Numbered from the stretch's first letter, positions 53,705 through 61,320 are shown. The stretch is DNA of 64,000 nucleotides from Erythrobacter sp. QSSC1-22B (GCF_001678665.1 NZ_LZRP01000009.1:22925-86924); one strand, 5' to 3'. A program made the numbers and translations. The notes: generated by a model from the letters alone, not told the origin.

Positions 53705-54298
53705 TTAGGCGGGCATCAGAACCGTATCGATCGAGTGGATCACGCCGTTCGACGCGTCGACATCGGTACCGGTTACGGTCGAGGTGTTACCCGCCGCATC
53801 GGTCAGCACCACATTGCCGTCAACCAGAGTGGCGGTCAGCGTGGCGCCGTTTACGGTGGTGATTTCATAACCACCTGCGCCCGCGCCTTCGATCGCCGCG
53901 GTCAGAGCGGCTGCCATCGTTTCGCCTTCGACGACGTGATAGGTGAGGATGCCGGTGAGGTCTTCACGACCGGCTTCGCTCATCAGTTCGTCACGGGTCG
54001 CCTGCGGGATCTTTTCGAAGGCGGCGTTGGTCGGAGCGAACACGGTGTAGGGACCGGGGCCCGAAAGCGTCTCGCCCAGATTGGCCGAGGTCACGGCCGA
54101 AACCAGCGTCGAGAAGTCGGGGTTGCCCTGCGCGACTTCGACGATGTTGGCGGTTTCGCCAACCATCGCGGCGTCATCATTGGCCATCTGGTCGGCCATC
54201 GCGGCATCGTCCATCGCAGTGTTATCGGCCGGCTCTTCGGCGCAGGCGACGATCGCCAGCGAGGCGGCGGAGGCGAGGGCTATGGTGAACTTGTTCAT
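53705..54298 (-). CDS. fasciclin-domain lipoprotein
   Basis: A protein of 197 residues: lipobox LAIVAC (Cys19), a low-complexity Asp/Ala/Met stretch, then one FAS1 domain (VEVAQGNPDFSTLVSAVTSA, GPGPYTVFAPTNAAFEKIPQ, LTGILTYHVVEGETM, NGVIHSIDTVLMPA). Such proteins act in adhesion. An EcfG-type promoter lies 73 bases upstream, and a strong hairpin follows the gene. Confidence 0.93.
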   Translation of the reverse strand: MNKFTIALASAASLAIVACAEEPADNTAMDDAAMADQMANDDAAMVGETANIVEVAQGNPDFSTLVSAVTSANLGETLSGPGPYTVFAPTNAAFEKIPQATRDELMSEAGREDLTGILTYHVVEGETMAAALTAAIEGAGAGGYEITTVNGATLTATLVDGNVVLTDAAGNTSTVTGTDVDASNGVIHSIDTVLMPA

Positions 54299-54370
54299 GT
54301 AATTAATTCCTTATTTCGAGGGTGGCGCGGTTCGCCAGTTTCAGGGCGTGACCCGCGCCCTCGACCCAAA

Positions 54371-54395
54371 TACGGCTCAAACATGGCATGGTTCC
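54371..54395 (-). promoter_or_regulatory. EcfG-type promoter of the fasciclin gene
   Basis: On the minus strand GGAAC (54395-54391), 16 bases, then CGTA (54374-54371), 72 bases from the ATG at 54298. The spacing and both elements fit the alphaproteobacterial general-stress promoter. This is the best match of its kind in the window. Confidence 0.65.
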
Positions 54396-54491
54396 GAAAA
54401 GGGCGAGATTAAGGCGATCGCTCTTTGAAACTCTCGTTAAGTCGCGGGAAAGCTTCTGGAATTTTTTAGCCAAGTGCTCAGTCTCACCTTT

Positions 54492-55076
54492 TCACGCGCA
54501 GCCCTCGACCCAGATCAGCTCGGGCAGCGCCCCGACATGGATCAGGCTGACCGTCTCGTCGGCAGCGATCTCGAAATGGAGCCGCGGGTCCTCGCCCGGC
54601 TGGGTGAGATATTTGCCCGGCGCGGCGAGATATTGGTGCGGGCTTTCCTCGAAACCGGGAAACGCGGCGCGCACTTCGGCCTCGGTGGCGCCGACACCGA
54701 TGCCCTCGACCAGCGCAACCTCGGACTCGTCCGACAGGGTGATGCGGCGGACCTCGTCGTCTACGGTCATGGCGTGGACCCCGGGAAAGTCGGGCGAACT
54801 TACGGTGCGGCAGGTGGTGCCGGGGATCTGCGCGCCGCGCGAGGCGAAGCTGCTGCCCGCGGGGACCGGCTCGCCGATGCGCAGGTCGCCCAGGCCCGCG
54901 AGGGTGAGCGTGTTGGCGTCCGCGCTCGCGGCGGGTTCAGGTGTCGCGGCGGGTTCCAGAGCCGCGGGTTCGGCAGTCGCGACCGTGGTCTCGTCGGCGA
55001 CCGGCTCCTCAGCTTCGGGTGAGCAGGCGGTCACGGCGAGAGCAAGCGGGAGGAGAAGCGCATAGTGTTTCATCAA
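54492..55076 (-). CDS. hypothetical lipoprotein
   Basis: A protein of 194 residues: lipobox ALAVTAC (Cys18), a Glu/Ala/Pro/Thr-rich linker to about residue 55, then a compact domain (LGDLRIGEPVPAGSSFASRG, CRTVSSPDFPGVHAMTVDDE, EGIGVGATEAEVRAAFPGF). Two cysteines (in GTTCRTV and VEGCA) could pair. No known family recognised with certainty. The ribosome site AAGGAGCG supports the start. Confidence 0.7.
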   Translation of the reverse strand: MMKHYALLLPLALAVTACSPEAEEPVADETTVATAEPAALEPAATPEPAASADANTLTLAGLGDLRIGEPVPAGSSFASRGAQIPGTTCRTVSSPDFPGVHAMTVDDEVRRITLSDESEVALVEGIGVGATEAEVRAAFPGFEESPHQYLAAPGKYLTQPGEDPRLHFEIAADETVSLIHVGALPELIWVEGCA

Positions 55077-55195
55077 GTCGAAGCGCTCCTTGGCCTGTCC
55101 GGTTCCCGCGCGCTCATTTCCTGACGGTTTCCTGTGACTTGCCCAGCGAAGCGGCGTAGAAGCGCGCCGGGCATTCCGCCCGATTGGAACGAGCC

Positions 55196-55330
55196 ATGGC
55201 CAAGGGCCAACAGAAGAAGAGCCGCGAGACGCGCAAGCCCAAGGCCGACAAGGGCCCCAAGCAGAACGCCTCCAACCCCAGCACCAAGCCCGGCGGGATC
55301 AAGGGACTGGATAACATGAAGAACGGCTGA
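55196..55330 (+). CDS. 44-residue lysine-rich protein
   Basis: ATG 55196 to TGA 55330 encodes MAKGQQKKSRETRKPKADKG followed by PKQNASNPSTKPGGIKGLDN and a short end. Seventeen residues of the 44 are basic or Asn/Gln, and only a few are hydrophobic, as in small nucleic-acid-associated proteins. GGAAC immediately before the ATG (55188-55192) may act as ribosome site. A hairpin terminator follows between this gene and the convergent one. I infer it is real from codon use and context. Confidence 0.6.
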   Translation: MAKGQQKKSRETRKPKADKGPKQNASNPSTKPGGIKGLDNMKNG

Positions 55331-55377
55331 GCCCGACTTCCGAGCCCCGCTGCCGAACCCCGGCTAGTCGGGGTCGT

Positions 55378-55401
55378 GGGCTGGCCGCTACCGGCCAGCC
55401 C
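55378..55401. terminator. bidirectional hairpin between convergent small genes
   Basis: GGGCTGGCCG (55378-55387) pairs perfectly with CGGCCAGCCC (55392-55401) over a four-base loop. It lies between the stops of two facing genes and can end transcripts from both sides. Confidence 0.65.
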
Positions 55402-55417
55402 CGCGCTCACCTCCTGC

Positions 55418-55588
55418 TCATCCCTTCGCCGACCCTTTCGCCTGCTTAGCCTTATGCGCCGCGATGTCCTCGTCGATCATCGCGATCCGCTGGCGTTCCA
55501 TCGAATCGCGCGGCAGGCCTTTCAGCCGACAGGTCGCCCACAGCTTCTTGCGTTCGGATTCGAGCGCCTTGAGATAGAAATCAGCCAT
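55418..55588 (-). CDS. 56-residue helical hypothetical protein
   Basis: ATG 55588 to TGA 55418 encodes MADFYLKALESERKKLWATC followed by RLKGLPRDSMERQRIAMIDE and a basic Ala/Lys tail. Strong amphipathic helix pattern with many Glu, Arg and Lys. It starts nine bases after the HPF-like gene, so the two are likely co-transcribed. I do not recognise a family. Confidence 0.6.
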   Translation of the reverse strand: MADFYLKALESERKKLWATCRLKGLPRDSMERQRIAMIDEDIAAHKAKQAKGSAKG

Positions 55589-55597
55589 CGCCCGCGC

Positions 55598-55918
55598 TCA
55601 GCGCCCGTGCCGTTCGGACTTGCCGAAATGGCGATCGAGCACGGTGACGAGCTTGGACGAGGCCGAGCGCACCGCTGCATCGAGTTCACCCGCCGAGCCG
55701 CTCGCGCTCAGCGGCGCGCCGCCGCGAGGCCGTGCCTCGATGGTGCAGGCGATGTCGTCGGGCCCGCCCTTGGGGCCGTTGGTATCGCCGACATGCACTT
55801 CGAGCCGGGTCAGCCGGTCGTCGAACCGGCCGAGCCGTTCGCGCAGATGCGCCTCGACCCGCTCGGCGACGCCCGAGACGTTGGAGAGCGAATTGTCGGT
55901 GTTGAACTGGATATCCAT
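55598..55918 (-). CDS. HPF/RaiA-like ribosome-associated protein
   Basis: ATG 55918 gives 106 residues (MDIQFNTDNSLSNVSGVAER). The fold of ribosome hibernation factors is suggested by VEAHLRERLGRFDDRLTRLEVHVGDTNG, CTIEARPRGGAPLSAS and LDAAVRSASSKLVTVLDRHF. Lacks the long C-terminal domain, so it is the short type. It could bind ribosomes in slow growth. A GGAAC motif upstream suggests general stress control. Confidence 0.8.
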   Translation of the reverse strand: MDIQFNTDNSLSNVSGVAERVEAHLRERLGRFDDRLTRLEVHVGDTNGPKGGPDDIACTIEARPRGGAPLSASGSAGELDAAVRSASSKLVTVLDRHFGKSERHGR

Positions 55919-55957
55919 AAGGGCGGGTGTGCTCCGTTGTTGCAGGGTTGCCGGATC

Positions 55958-55983
55958 AACCGGGGAGCGGCCGGGCCGGTTCC
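55958..55983 (-). promoter_or_regulatory. possible EcfG-type promoter of the HPF-like gene
   Basis: On the minus strand GGAAC (55983-55979), 17 bases, then GGTT (55961-55958). The -10 differs from CGTT at its first base. It lies 39 bases before the ATG at 55918. The surrounding DNA is very GC-rich, so a chance match cannot be excluded. Confidence 0.4.
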
Positions 55984-56057
55984 CCGGTGTCGGGTTGCGA
56001 CGGGCGATAGCCGCCGGCTGACACATTGGACAGGGACGCTGCGAAAAAGCGCGTTTT

Positions 56058-56180
56058 GTGTCGCCTTGCGGGCAAAAAGCGTCGTCTTGGGGGCGGGGAA
56101 GCGTCACCTTGCCGCGCCCGTTGTGTCACCTTGCACGCTGGCGCCCTGCGAAACGTAACCTTGCGAAGGGTGGCCTTGCC
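56058..56180. repeat. degenerate CCTTGC repeats at 22- and 15-base spacing
   Basis: Read on the plus strand, CCTTGC or close variants start at 56064, 56085, 56107, 56129, 56144, 56159 and 56174. The last four are 15 bases apart and encode a Gln-Gly pentapeptide repeat in the minus-strand gene at 56104; the others are about 22 bases apart and lie outside that frame. See the finding. Confidence 0.6.
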
Positions 56181-56490
56181 CAGAGCAACCCGGTGGCGCG
56201 CCTCCCCTCCCCTGCGCCTTGCCCCGCCCGCGAGCCTGCCGCCACTCCTGCCCCCGCTCCCGCCCCGCGGCGAGCGCCAGCGGCCAGGCCTGCGCCACCA
56301 GCGGCGCGCGCGCCCTGAGCCGATAGGCCGACTGCCGCGTCATCCCCACCGCACGCGCCGCCGCCGCGACCTTGCCGCAAGCCGCCAGCGCCCCGAGAAA
56401 GGCCGCCGCCTTGGCGGAGGTCCAGCGATAGTCGGCATCGGGGCGCGGCGCGGGGGGCGTGGCGGGCGAGTCTGGATCGGGGCGGGTCAT
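56104..56490 (-). CDS. helix-turn-helix-type hypothetical protein
   Basis: About 128 residues from ATG 56490. The centre RWTSAKAAAFLGALAACGKV and AAAARAVGMTRQSAYRLRAR is the helix-turn-helix found in many short alphaproteobacterial proteins of unknown role that resemble phage terminase small subunits. Usually such proteins continue with a conserved domain; here the rest is a Gln-Gly-rich repeat tail ending at a stop created by a repeat copy. It may be truncated. Confidence 0.6.
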   Translation of the reverse strand: MTRPDPDSPATPPAPRPDADYRWTSAKAAAFLGALAACGKVAAAARAVGMTRQSAYRLRARAPLVAQAWPLALAAGRERGQEWRQARGRGKAQGRGGAPPGCSGQGHPSQGYVSQGASVQGDTTGAAR

Positions 56491-56659
56491 CCGGGAGGAC
56501 AAGCCACAGATGGGGGTCTGTAGGAAAATGGATTCTGCTGGCGGGAGGGCCGCCGCTCTCTCCCGTTGCGGGAGGGGAAAGGCCGATAGCTGCGCCGGGG
56601 CGATGGCTAGACCACTCGCGGCAATTTTGAAGTGTTCCTTCTTGGGAGATCGGATCTAG

Positions 56660-56730
56660 CAGACCGTCCGCTTTTGGCAGATTTGGCATCCGACTGTGGT
56701 GTCCACTATTGGGGTGGCAAGCCGACCTCC
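56660..56730 (+). repeat. dispersed repeat, copy A
   Basis: The core ATTGGGGTGGCAAGCCGAC (56708-56726) follows a CCGCTTTTGGCAGATTTGGC-type left part. Copies B-E in the window share the core consensus ATTGGGGTGGRAAGCRGAC. It occupies the 306-base gap between the HTH gene and the terminator of the TLDc gene; nothing else is seen in that gap. Confidence 0.7.
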
Positions 56731-56741
56731 TGCCCGAAATC

Positions 56742-56772
56742 AAAACGCCGCCAGTCTCTCGACCAGCGGCGT
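56742..56772 (-). terminator. terminator of the TLDc/PEP-CTERM gene
   Basis: On the minus strand CGCCGCTGGTC and GACTGGCGGCG form a stem with a GAGA loop followed by TTTT, 25 bases after the stop at 56797. An almost identical terminator lies at 61321-61351. Confidence 0.8.
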
Positions 56773-56796
56773 CTTGCCAAACCTGAGCGAAGCGGA

Positions 56797-57540
56797 TCAG
56801 GCGTAAGAAACCGTGAGCTTCTGTCTGCGCTTAGAGGCGCGCAACGCGCCGCCGACAAAGCCGAAGCCAAGCAGCATCATCGCCCAGGTTGCGGGTTCGG
56901 GCACAGCGCCTATTGAGCTGGTCGAAGCAGCAAAAACTTCCATGTCGCTTATATTGAACGTTTGGGTTCCAGCCAAAGCATTTCGAGCAGCGTTAGTACC
57001 GTAAAAGCCAGCCTGCCCATTCCCGTAGGAATAGCCAAGGTTTGAAGAGCCGAAGCCGTAGTCACTAATGTAGAGATCATGTCCCCCTCCGAATGTCGGC
57101 CCATAGGTTCTTTGGTTGTATATCGCAAATTGAGAAGTATTTCCAAAATCTGCCGCGCCTGGAAGGGTATAAAATTCACCTGAATTAAGGCTAAAAAGGA
57201 AGGATCCAGCCGCCGACTTGTAAGAAGGCGGGTTGGTTCCCCAGTCAGACGAATTGTATCCGCCAAAAATATACTCATTCCCGTTCGAGATGACCCTGAA
57301 AATCGAGATAGTCTGCGCTGTATTACCAACAGCCGCACGGAAGTCCGTGCCGATGTTATTGGCTCCCTGCCAATCGTAAATAAGAGTGAAGGTATTGACC
57401 CCACCCCCTATTTGACCCGCAATGGTGTCAGCGTCTTGAGAATCCATAAGATCGCTGGTACCAATTATAGACGCCGCATGTGCAGGCGCAACGAACGACA
57501 AGCTACACAAACCGAAAAGCGTCAGCAGTGACTTCCGCAT
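56797..57540 (-). CDS. exported TLDc-domain protein with PEPxxWA-CTERM signal
   Basis: ATG 57540 opens a signal peptide (MRKSLLTLFGLCSLSFVAPA, then HAAS); 247 residues. The middle resembles a TLDc domain: TFTLIYDWQGAN, SNGNEYIFGGYNSSDW, SFLFSLNSGEFYTL, YGPTFGGGHDLYISDYGFGS and the closing FNISDMEVF. TLDc is best known from eukaryotic oxidation-resistance proteins. The C-terminus carries VPEPATWAMMLLGFGFVGG and a basic tail, the PEPxxWA-CTERM sorting signal of sphingomonads, so the protein is delivered to the envelope or outside. The codon use is more AT-rich than in core genes. Function unknown. Confidence 0.85.
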   Translation of the reverse strand: MRKSLLTLFGLCSLSFVAPAHAASIIGTSDLMDSQDADTIAGQIGGGVNTFTLIYDWQGANNIGTDFRAAVGNTAQTISIFRVISNGNEYIFGGYNSSDWGTNPPSYKSAAGSFLFSLNSGEFYTLPGAADFGNTSQFAIYNQRTYGPTFGGGHDLYISDYGFGSSNLGYSYGNGQAGFYGTNAARNALAGTQTFNISDMEVFAASTSSIGAVPEPATWAMMLLGFGFVGGALRASKRRQKLTVSYA

Positions 57541-57890
57541 ACTATTTTCCCCCAAATAATTAAATTTTCTCGCCAAACCGGGCCTTGCGCCTCAGGGCGT
57601 GCGTCGCTTGAATTTCTAAACTGGACGTACAGGTCACTCTTTGCAATGCAAAAATGGGTTGCTGTCCTTTTTTGAAACGTCTCCGTGACAAAAATATCTT
57701 TACGAAAGTCTGCAACATGGCGTTCGACATGCTAATTTTGAGTAAGTTCTTGAACGCAATTACATTGTTTATAGAGGTGGAGTCCAAGCGTGCTCCACGA
57801 GATGCGTTCGTTTGGACCGCTAAAAACCGTCTGCTCTCGTCGGTTAAAGTCTGATAGGCGGACCAACCGCAAACCTGCGATGGTTCCTGC
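57541..57890. other. AT-richer upstream region, nothing recognised
   Basis: Frames on both strands are open here but none has a convincing start or recognisable sequence. It should contain the promoter of the minus-strand PEP-CTERM gene. No repeat copy is seen. Confidence 0.4.
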
Positions 57891-58040
57891 ATGTCAACAG
57901 ATGAGACGATCGTTCAGACGCCAGTTAGCCCAATGACCCGGGCAGAATGGAAGAAGAAGAATCCGGTCCAGATTCCTTCCCGCCGGACCAAAGGCAAGAA
58001 CCTTCCGGTGAAAGTGAAGCAGTTCACTTCCGACCCCTGA
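57891..58040 (+). CDS. 49-residue basic hypothetical protein
   Basis: ATG 57891 to TGA 58040 encodes MSTDETIVQTPVSPMTRAEW followed by KKKNPVQIPSRRTKGKNLPV and KVKQFTSDP. Basic C-terminal two-thirds. Ribosome site not obvious. It could be a small nucleic-acid-binding or toxin/antitoxin-like protein, but nothing supports a specific role. Confidence 0.4.
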   Translation: MSTDETIVQTPVSPMTRAEWKKKNPVQIPSRRTKGKNLPVKVKQFTSDP

Positions 58041-58160
58041 TTGGCCTTCTCAAACGGGCTTCTGCCGCCCACTCCGGCGCAACCGGTAGCCTCGGCAACG
58101 CAATCCTTTCCATTTCTCGGTGTTCTGCTTATGTTCTCCGATAGTAAAGGTGATTCTGTG

Positions 58161-58496
58161 ATGGCCGTAACGATCCAACCAATTCCCGATAGCGCGCGCC
58201 TGGCCGTAACTGGCGACCTCGAGACTGTCCTGATGGTGCCGTTTGAGGACGACGACCGGTTCTTCATTGGGTTCAGCGATGGTACGCTTTTGCAGGGCAC
58301 ATACGATCACAACCTACGGTGTGGTTGGAAGGTGGCTAGAGAAGGTGCTGGGCTCGTCAAATTCTACGGCGAAAGCGTTGTTCTTGAAGGGCTGGTGCGA
58401 TGGGTATCTGCCTCTGTGTACGATGCCAACGTCGTGGAACCTCAGCCGCCAAAGGCTTTGCCGTTGTTCCCTGAGCTCGATCAACAGGCAGCTTGA
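58161..58496 (+). CDS. hypothetical protein
   Basis: ATG 58161 with AAAGGTG upstream gives about 111 residues ([20 protein letters not shown]). The sequence reads as a compact beta-rich domain ([39 protein letters not shown]) with a proline-rich end. I do not recognise it. An earlier ATG at 58131 is possible. Confidence 0.55.
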   Translation: MAVTIQPIPDSARLAVTGDLETVLMVPFEDDDRFFIGFSDGTLLQGTYDHNLRCGWKVAREGAGLVKFYGESVVLEGLVRWVSASVYDANVVEPQPPKALPLFPELDQQAA

Positions 58497-58548
58497 TCGA
58501 ACACCAATTTGCTTGCCTCTAACCGGCGGTCATGGTTGCTTTTCGAAC

Positions 58549-58734
58549 ATGAAGTCGCCCTGCAATCAAATCTGCCAGATTGATCGGCCAACCGGTTTCT
58601 GCACCGGCTGTGGAAGAACCCTGGATGAAATAGCAGAGTGGCCCAAGGCATCAAGGGAGCGGAAGCTACGGATCCTCGCTGAGCTGGCCCACCGTATTGC
58701 CGTGGTAAGTAATGTCTCGCCACCCGCCGTTTGA
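58549..58734 (+). CDS. DUF1289 family protein
   Basis: A protein of 61 residues, [20 protein letters not shown] followed by [20 protein letters not shown]. Four cysteines (Cys5, Cys9, Cys18, Cys21) form the conserved metal-binding pattern of DUF1289 proteins, which are Fe-S or zinc-type small proteins of unknown function. It starts 52 bases after the preceding gene. Confidence 0.85.
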   Translation: MKSPCNQICQIDRPTGFCTGCGRTLDEIAEWPKASRERKLRILAELAHRIAVVSNVSPPAV

Positions 58735-58794
58735 AATGAGGTGGGGTGCGGGATCCTTAACAGATCTGCATAATGTCAGGACACCCGGCAGTCT

Positions 58795-58920
58795 GCAATT
58801 GGGTCGTTTGCGGACAGGCGGATTTTGGAACAGGATCGCAGCAAGCCGTCAGTCCGCTTTCCGGCAACACTCGTCGCGGCTCGAATGTCCGACATTGGGG
58901 TGGGAAGCAGACAGTCTTCT
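58795..58920 (+). repeat. dispersed repeat, copy B
   Basis: The longest copies start with GGGTCGTTTGCGGACAGGC-like DNA, then a CAAGCCGTCAGTCCGCTTTC part and end with ATTGGGGTGGGAAGCAGAC (58893-58913) after GAATGTCCGAC. It fills the 334-base gap between the DUF1289 gene and the alpha/beta hydrolase; nothing else is seen there. Confidence 0.75.
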
Positions 58921-59068
58921 TTAAGTGCCATGAGGCATTATCCAGCCGTTTAGCATTGGACACGGTCGGACTTAGGTGATCGTCAAAATGGCAATCGGAA
59001 GCGAGCGCACAGGAACGCTTGGTTTGGGTGACACAAGATAATCGACCAGGGTATTGGATCGTCAGTTT

Positions 59069-59932
59069 TCAGCGCCGCTCAACAGTAATTCGGCCCTCTA
59101 TAGGGTCGCTTGCAAGGGCCGCTTTGGCGCTAGCATCGGCTGAAGCGTAAGCGGAAAGGAAGTTGCCAGACCAAGTGATAATCGGCTGCGCGAGCTCCTC
59201 GTCATCGAGTGCATCTAAATTATGCCCACCCTCGACGACGACGACGAGATATTTGTCGCCCGGGTTGCTCCGATCGAATGCAAACCGGTGGACCTCCCAC
59301 GTCGGCATGCTTGTCCCGGTAGAATCATTCGTTCCCGTCACCATCATGAATGGCACATCGAGTGATGAGTAGGTCGCGTCCGAGACCAACGGCGGCAAAG
59401 CTCCGGGTGAGGAGAACGCGATCACCGCAGCAGGCTCAGGTCCTTCTAAGGGGCCTTCAAACCATTTCCCCTCTCCGTGGCTCATGGCGACAAAGCCGCC
59501 AAAGCTATGTCCAGCTAGCACGACAGGCAGTCCACGCTCCTTCGCAGCCTCACGCAAGCTAAGCAGCGTCTCCATTCTTTGTCCGACGATCGCGACCATC
59601 CGCGGCATACCTACGGGCGGCAGGGATGCGTGACGCAGATGGGCATCGCTATCCAGGTTCAATGGTGCCTCGACGGTGAAGCCAAGATCTGTCCAGCCGT
59701 CGATGAGCCGAGCATAATTGGCAGGCTGGCCGCCCCAACCATGGCCAAACAGAACTACTCCCTTCGTTTCACCATGCGCATCCCAGACGAATATCGTTTC
59801 TTTTTGCCCATCGGTTTCGATTTCGTAAGTGCGGTCATGGGCGAGCGCCGCCGCGTTCAGAAACGCGATTACAAAAGCACTCAGGAAAAATTTGATCACC
59901 AACCTACTCCCCATCCTAGTTTTTGTATCCAT
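59069..59932 (-). CDS. exported alpha/beta hydrolase
   Basis: Up to 287 residues; the start is uncertain (ATG 59932, ATG 59914 or the TTG/GTG after GGGGAG). A signal peptide (FFLSAFVIAFLNAAALA) precedes an alpha/beta hydrolase domain: KGVVLFGHGWGGQPANYA with the oxyanion-hole HGWGG, nucleophile elbow AGHSFGGFVAM, Asp-containing FMMVTGTNDSTG and catalytic His in VEGGHNLDAL. Probable esterase or lipase acting in the periplasm or outside. The codon use is more AT-rich than in core genes. Confidence 0.88.
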   Translation of the reverse strand: MDTKTRMGSRLVIKFFLSAFVIAFLNAAALAHDRTYEIETDGQKETIFVWDAHGETKGVVLFGHGWGGQPANYARLIDGWTDLGFTVEAPLNLDSDAHLRHASLPPVGMPRMVAIVGQRMETLLSLREAAKERGLPVVLAGHSFGGFVAMSHGEGKWFEGPLEGPEPAAVIAFSSPGALPPLVSDATYSSLDVPFMMVTGTNDSTGTSMPTWEVHRFAFDRSNPGDKYLVVVVEGGHNLDALDDEELAQPIITWSGNFLSAYASADASAKAALASDPIEGRITVERR

Positions 59933-59969
59933 AGCCTCGCGACTGGAAATTCCAAATTCTTGCGCTCAC

Positions 59970-60020
59970 TGCCCTTCGGAAATGTCGGATATTGGGGTGG
60001 AAAGCGGACATTCTATAATC
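59970..60020 (+). repeat. dispersed repeat, copy C
   Basis: Core ATTGGGGTGGAAAGCGGAC at 59991-60009 after GGAAATGTCGGAT. Only the right part of the repeat is recognisable. It lies in the 325-base gap between the hydrolase start and the next gene; no gene is seen there apart from weak hydrophobic frames. Confidence 0.7.
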
Positions 60021-60257
60021 GTTTCAGGGTCACCCGGCTTGCCGCCGCCAATGCCCATGCTGCAGCAACCAATCCAGCTGCGGACAAAATCCTTATCAGG
60101 GCATCGGACAGCCAACTCCCATTCCCACCATCCTTATACTAAGGCACAAGAAAGAAACGGGAGCTAGTTTGCAGGAACAGGTATGTGATGGCTAACGCCA
60201 GCAACCCGCCCAAAAACCATCGACGCAGCTATTGAATAGGCTTGAAAGTGGGCAGAC

Positions 60258-60524
60258 CTACGCAAAGCTGTCATCTTTCACTCGAACCAGAAAACCTCGG
60301 CGGCACATTTCTGCAAGCTCTATACGGCAATACTCCAAACCCACTGGAGCCCCTCTGGACCGATGGCCTAGCCGTCCCCTTAGCTCATTGAACCGTTCAA
60401 TTCGATTCACACTACCAAGCCGACTTACAATGTCCCAAATTTCAATGTATTGGGCGTACCGGTCCCGCACATTGGGCAGATTCACTGCCGCATACCTTAT
60501 CCTAATTGAGGGTCGGCTTTGCAT
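60258..60524 (-). CDS. hypothetical protein
   Basis: About 88 residues from ATG 60524 (GTG 60527 is adjacent). The sequence MQSRPSIRIRYAAVNLPNVR then YAQYIEIWDIVSRLGSVNRI and CRIELAEMCRRGFLVRVKD looks like a real protein with alternating Arg and hydrophobic residues, but no family is recognised. No strong ribosome site seen. Confidence 0.4.
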   Translation of the reverse strand: MQSRPSIRIRYAAVNLPNVRDRYAQYIEIWDIVSRLGSVNRIERFNELRGRLGHRSRGAPVGLEYCRIELAEMCRRGFLVRVKDDSFA

Positions 60525-60764
60525 CACAATTAATGTCCTTGAGCATTTAATGCCAATACTGAGAATATGAGTACATGGTGGTCAAGATTTTTTCGCAAGC
60601 AAAGCCACGCTTACTTGCAAACTTTACCTTCAGCCAACCGCGCAGCAGCTTGAGAAGCCACTCCGAAACGAGAAACTTCCGGCTCTTGGATCGGCTGCTG
60701 CCGGACTGTTTTTACAATCCCGCTATGCGACCTGCCAGTCTGCTGTTGAGTAGGCACCTGAATT

Positions 60765-60860
60765 GCGGCTTTTGACGCAATCCGGGCCATAGCCGCATGA
60801 CCGGTTTTGGGGTCTTGGACGACCACCGGGGACGGCTCAAAGTGGGGTGGTTAGCTGACG
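60765..60860 (+). repeat. dispersed repeat, copy D (degenerate)
   Basis: Left part CGGCTTTTGACGCAATCCGG and GACCGGTTTTGGGG, right core AAGTGGGGTGGTTAGCTGAC (60839-60858 area). It is the most diverged copy. It lies in the 342-base stretch 60,525-60,866, where two overlapping short frames on opposite strands were not convincing as genes. Confidence 0.5.
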
Positions 60861-60866
60861 CTGTCG

Positions 60867-61157
60867 CTATGGCCTTTGCAGATAGCCTCTTAGTATCGTG
60901 CCAACGCTCAATCCGGCGATTGCACCTAGGCTAGGCCAAAGCGGACCCCAGAAGAAGTCCAGCGAGCTTGTGGATCGAAGGGCTTCGGGGTGCTGGCCTT
61001 GCCACCAAGCTGTATAGAAAATCATTGCGATCGGCACCGCCAAGAGGACAAAACATCCGAATTTGCCCCATCGTGGCAACACCCCAACGAGCAGGCCACA
61101 CGCAAACCCAATCGCGAGCAGCCCTTCAATAGTTGAGAGCAGATTTTCAATCATCAT
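60867..61157 (-). CDS. small integral membrane protein
   Basis: A protein of 96 residues with three hydrophobic segments: IEGLLAIGFACGLLVGVLP, FGCFVLLAVPIAMIFYTAWW and WPSLGAIAGLSVGTILRGY. No family recognised. It ends three bases after copy D of the dispersed repeat. Confidence 0.65.
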   Translation of the reverse strand: MMIENLLSTIEGLLAIGFACGLLVGVLPRWGKFGCFVLLAVPIAMIFYTAWWQGQHPEALRSTSSLDFFWGPLWPSLGAIAGLSVGTILRGYLQRP

Positions 61158-61182
61158 AGTTCAGCATAAGGCGCTAACCAAT

Positions 61183-61310
61183 GGCTGCAAATGGGTCGTT
61201 CCGCGACAGGCAACTTTTGCTGAAATTTGGGCGGAAGCAGCCTGACCGGTTTCATAATCGTGGCGAGCCACCGGGAATGATGACAATTGGGTGGAGAGTA
61301 GACCTTCTTC
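61183..61310 (+). repeat. dispersed repeat, copy E
   Basis: AAATGGGTCGTTCCGCGACAGGC at the left, CGGAAGCAGCCTGACCGGTT in the middle and ACAATTGGGTGGAGAGTAGAC (61283-61303) at the right. The layout matches copy B closely. It lies directly before a terminator almost identical to the one next to copy A. Confidence 0.7.
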
Positions 61311-61320
61311 CTACGCAGCA

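Noticed and set aside
60611..60826. A 71-residue minus-strand frame overlapping a 66-residue plus-strand frame
   Set aside because: Neither has a ribosome site or a family match, and one extends into repeat copy D.
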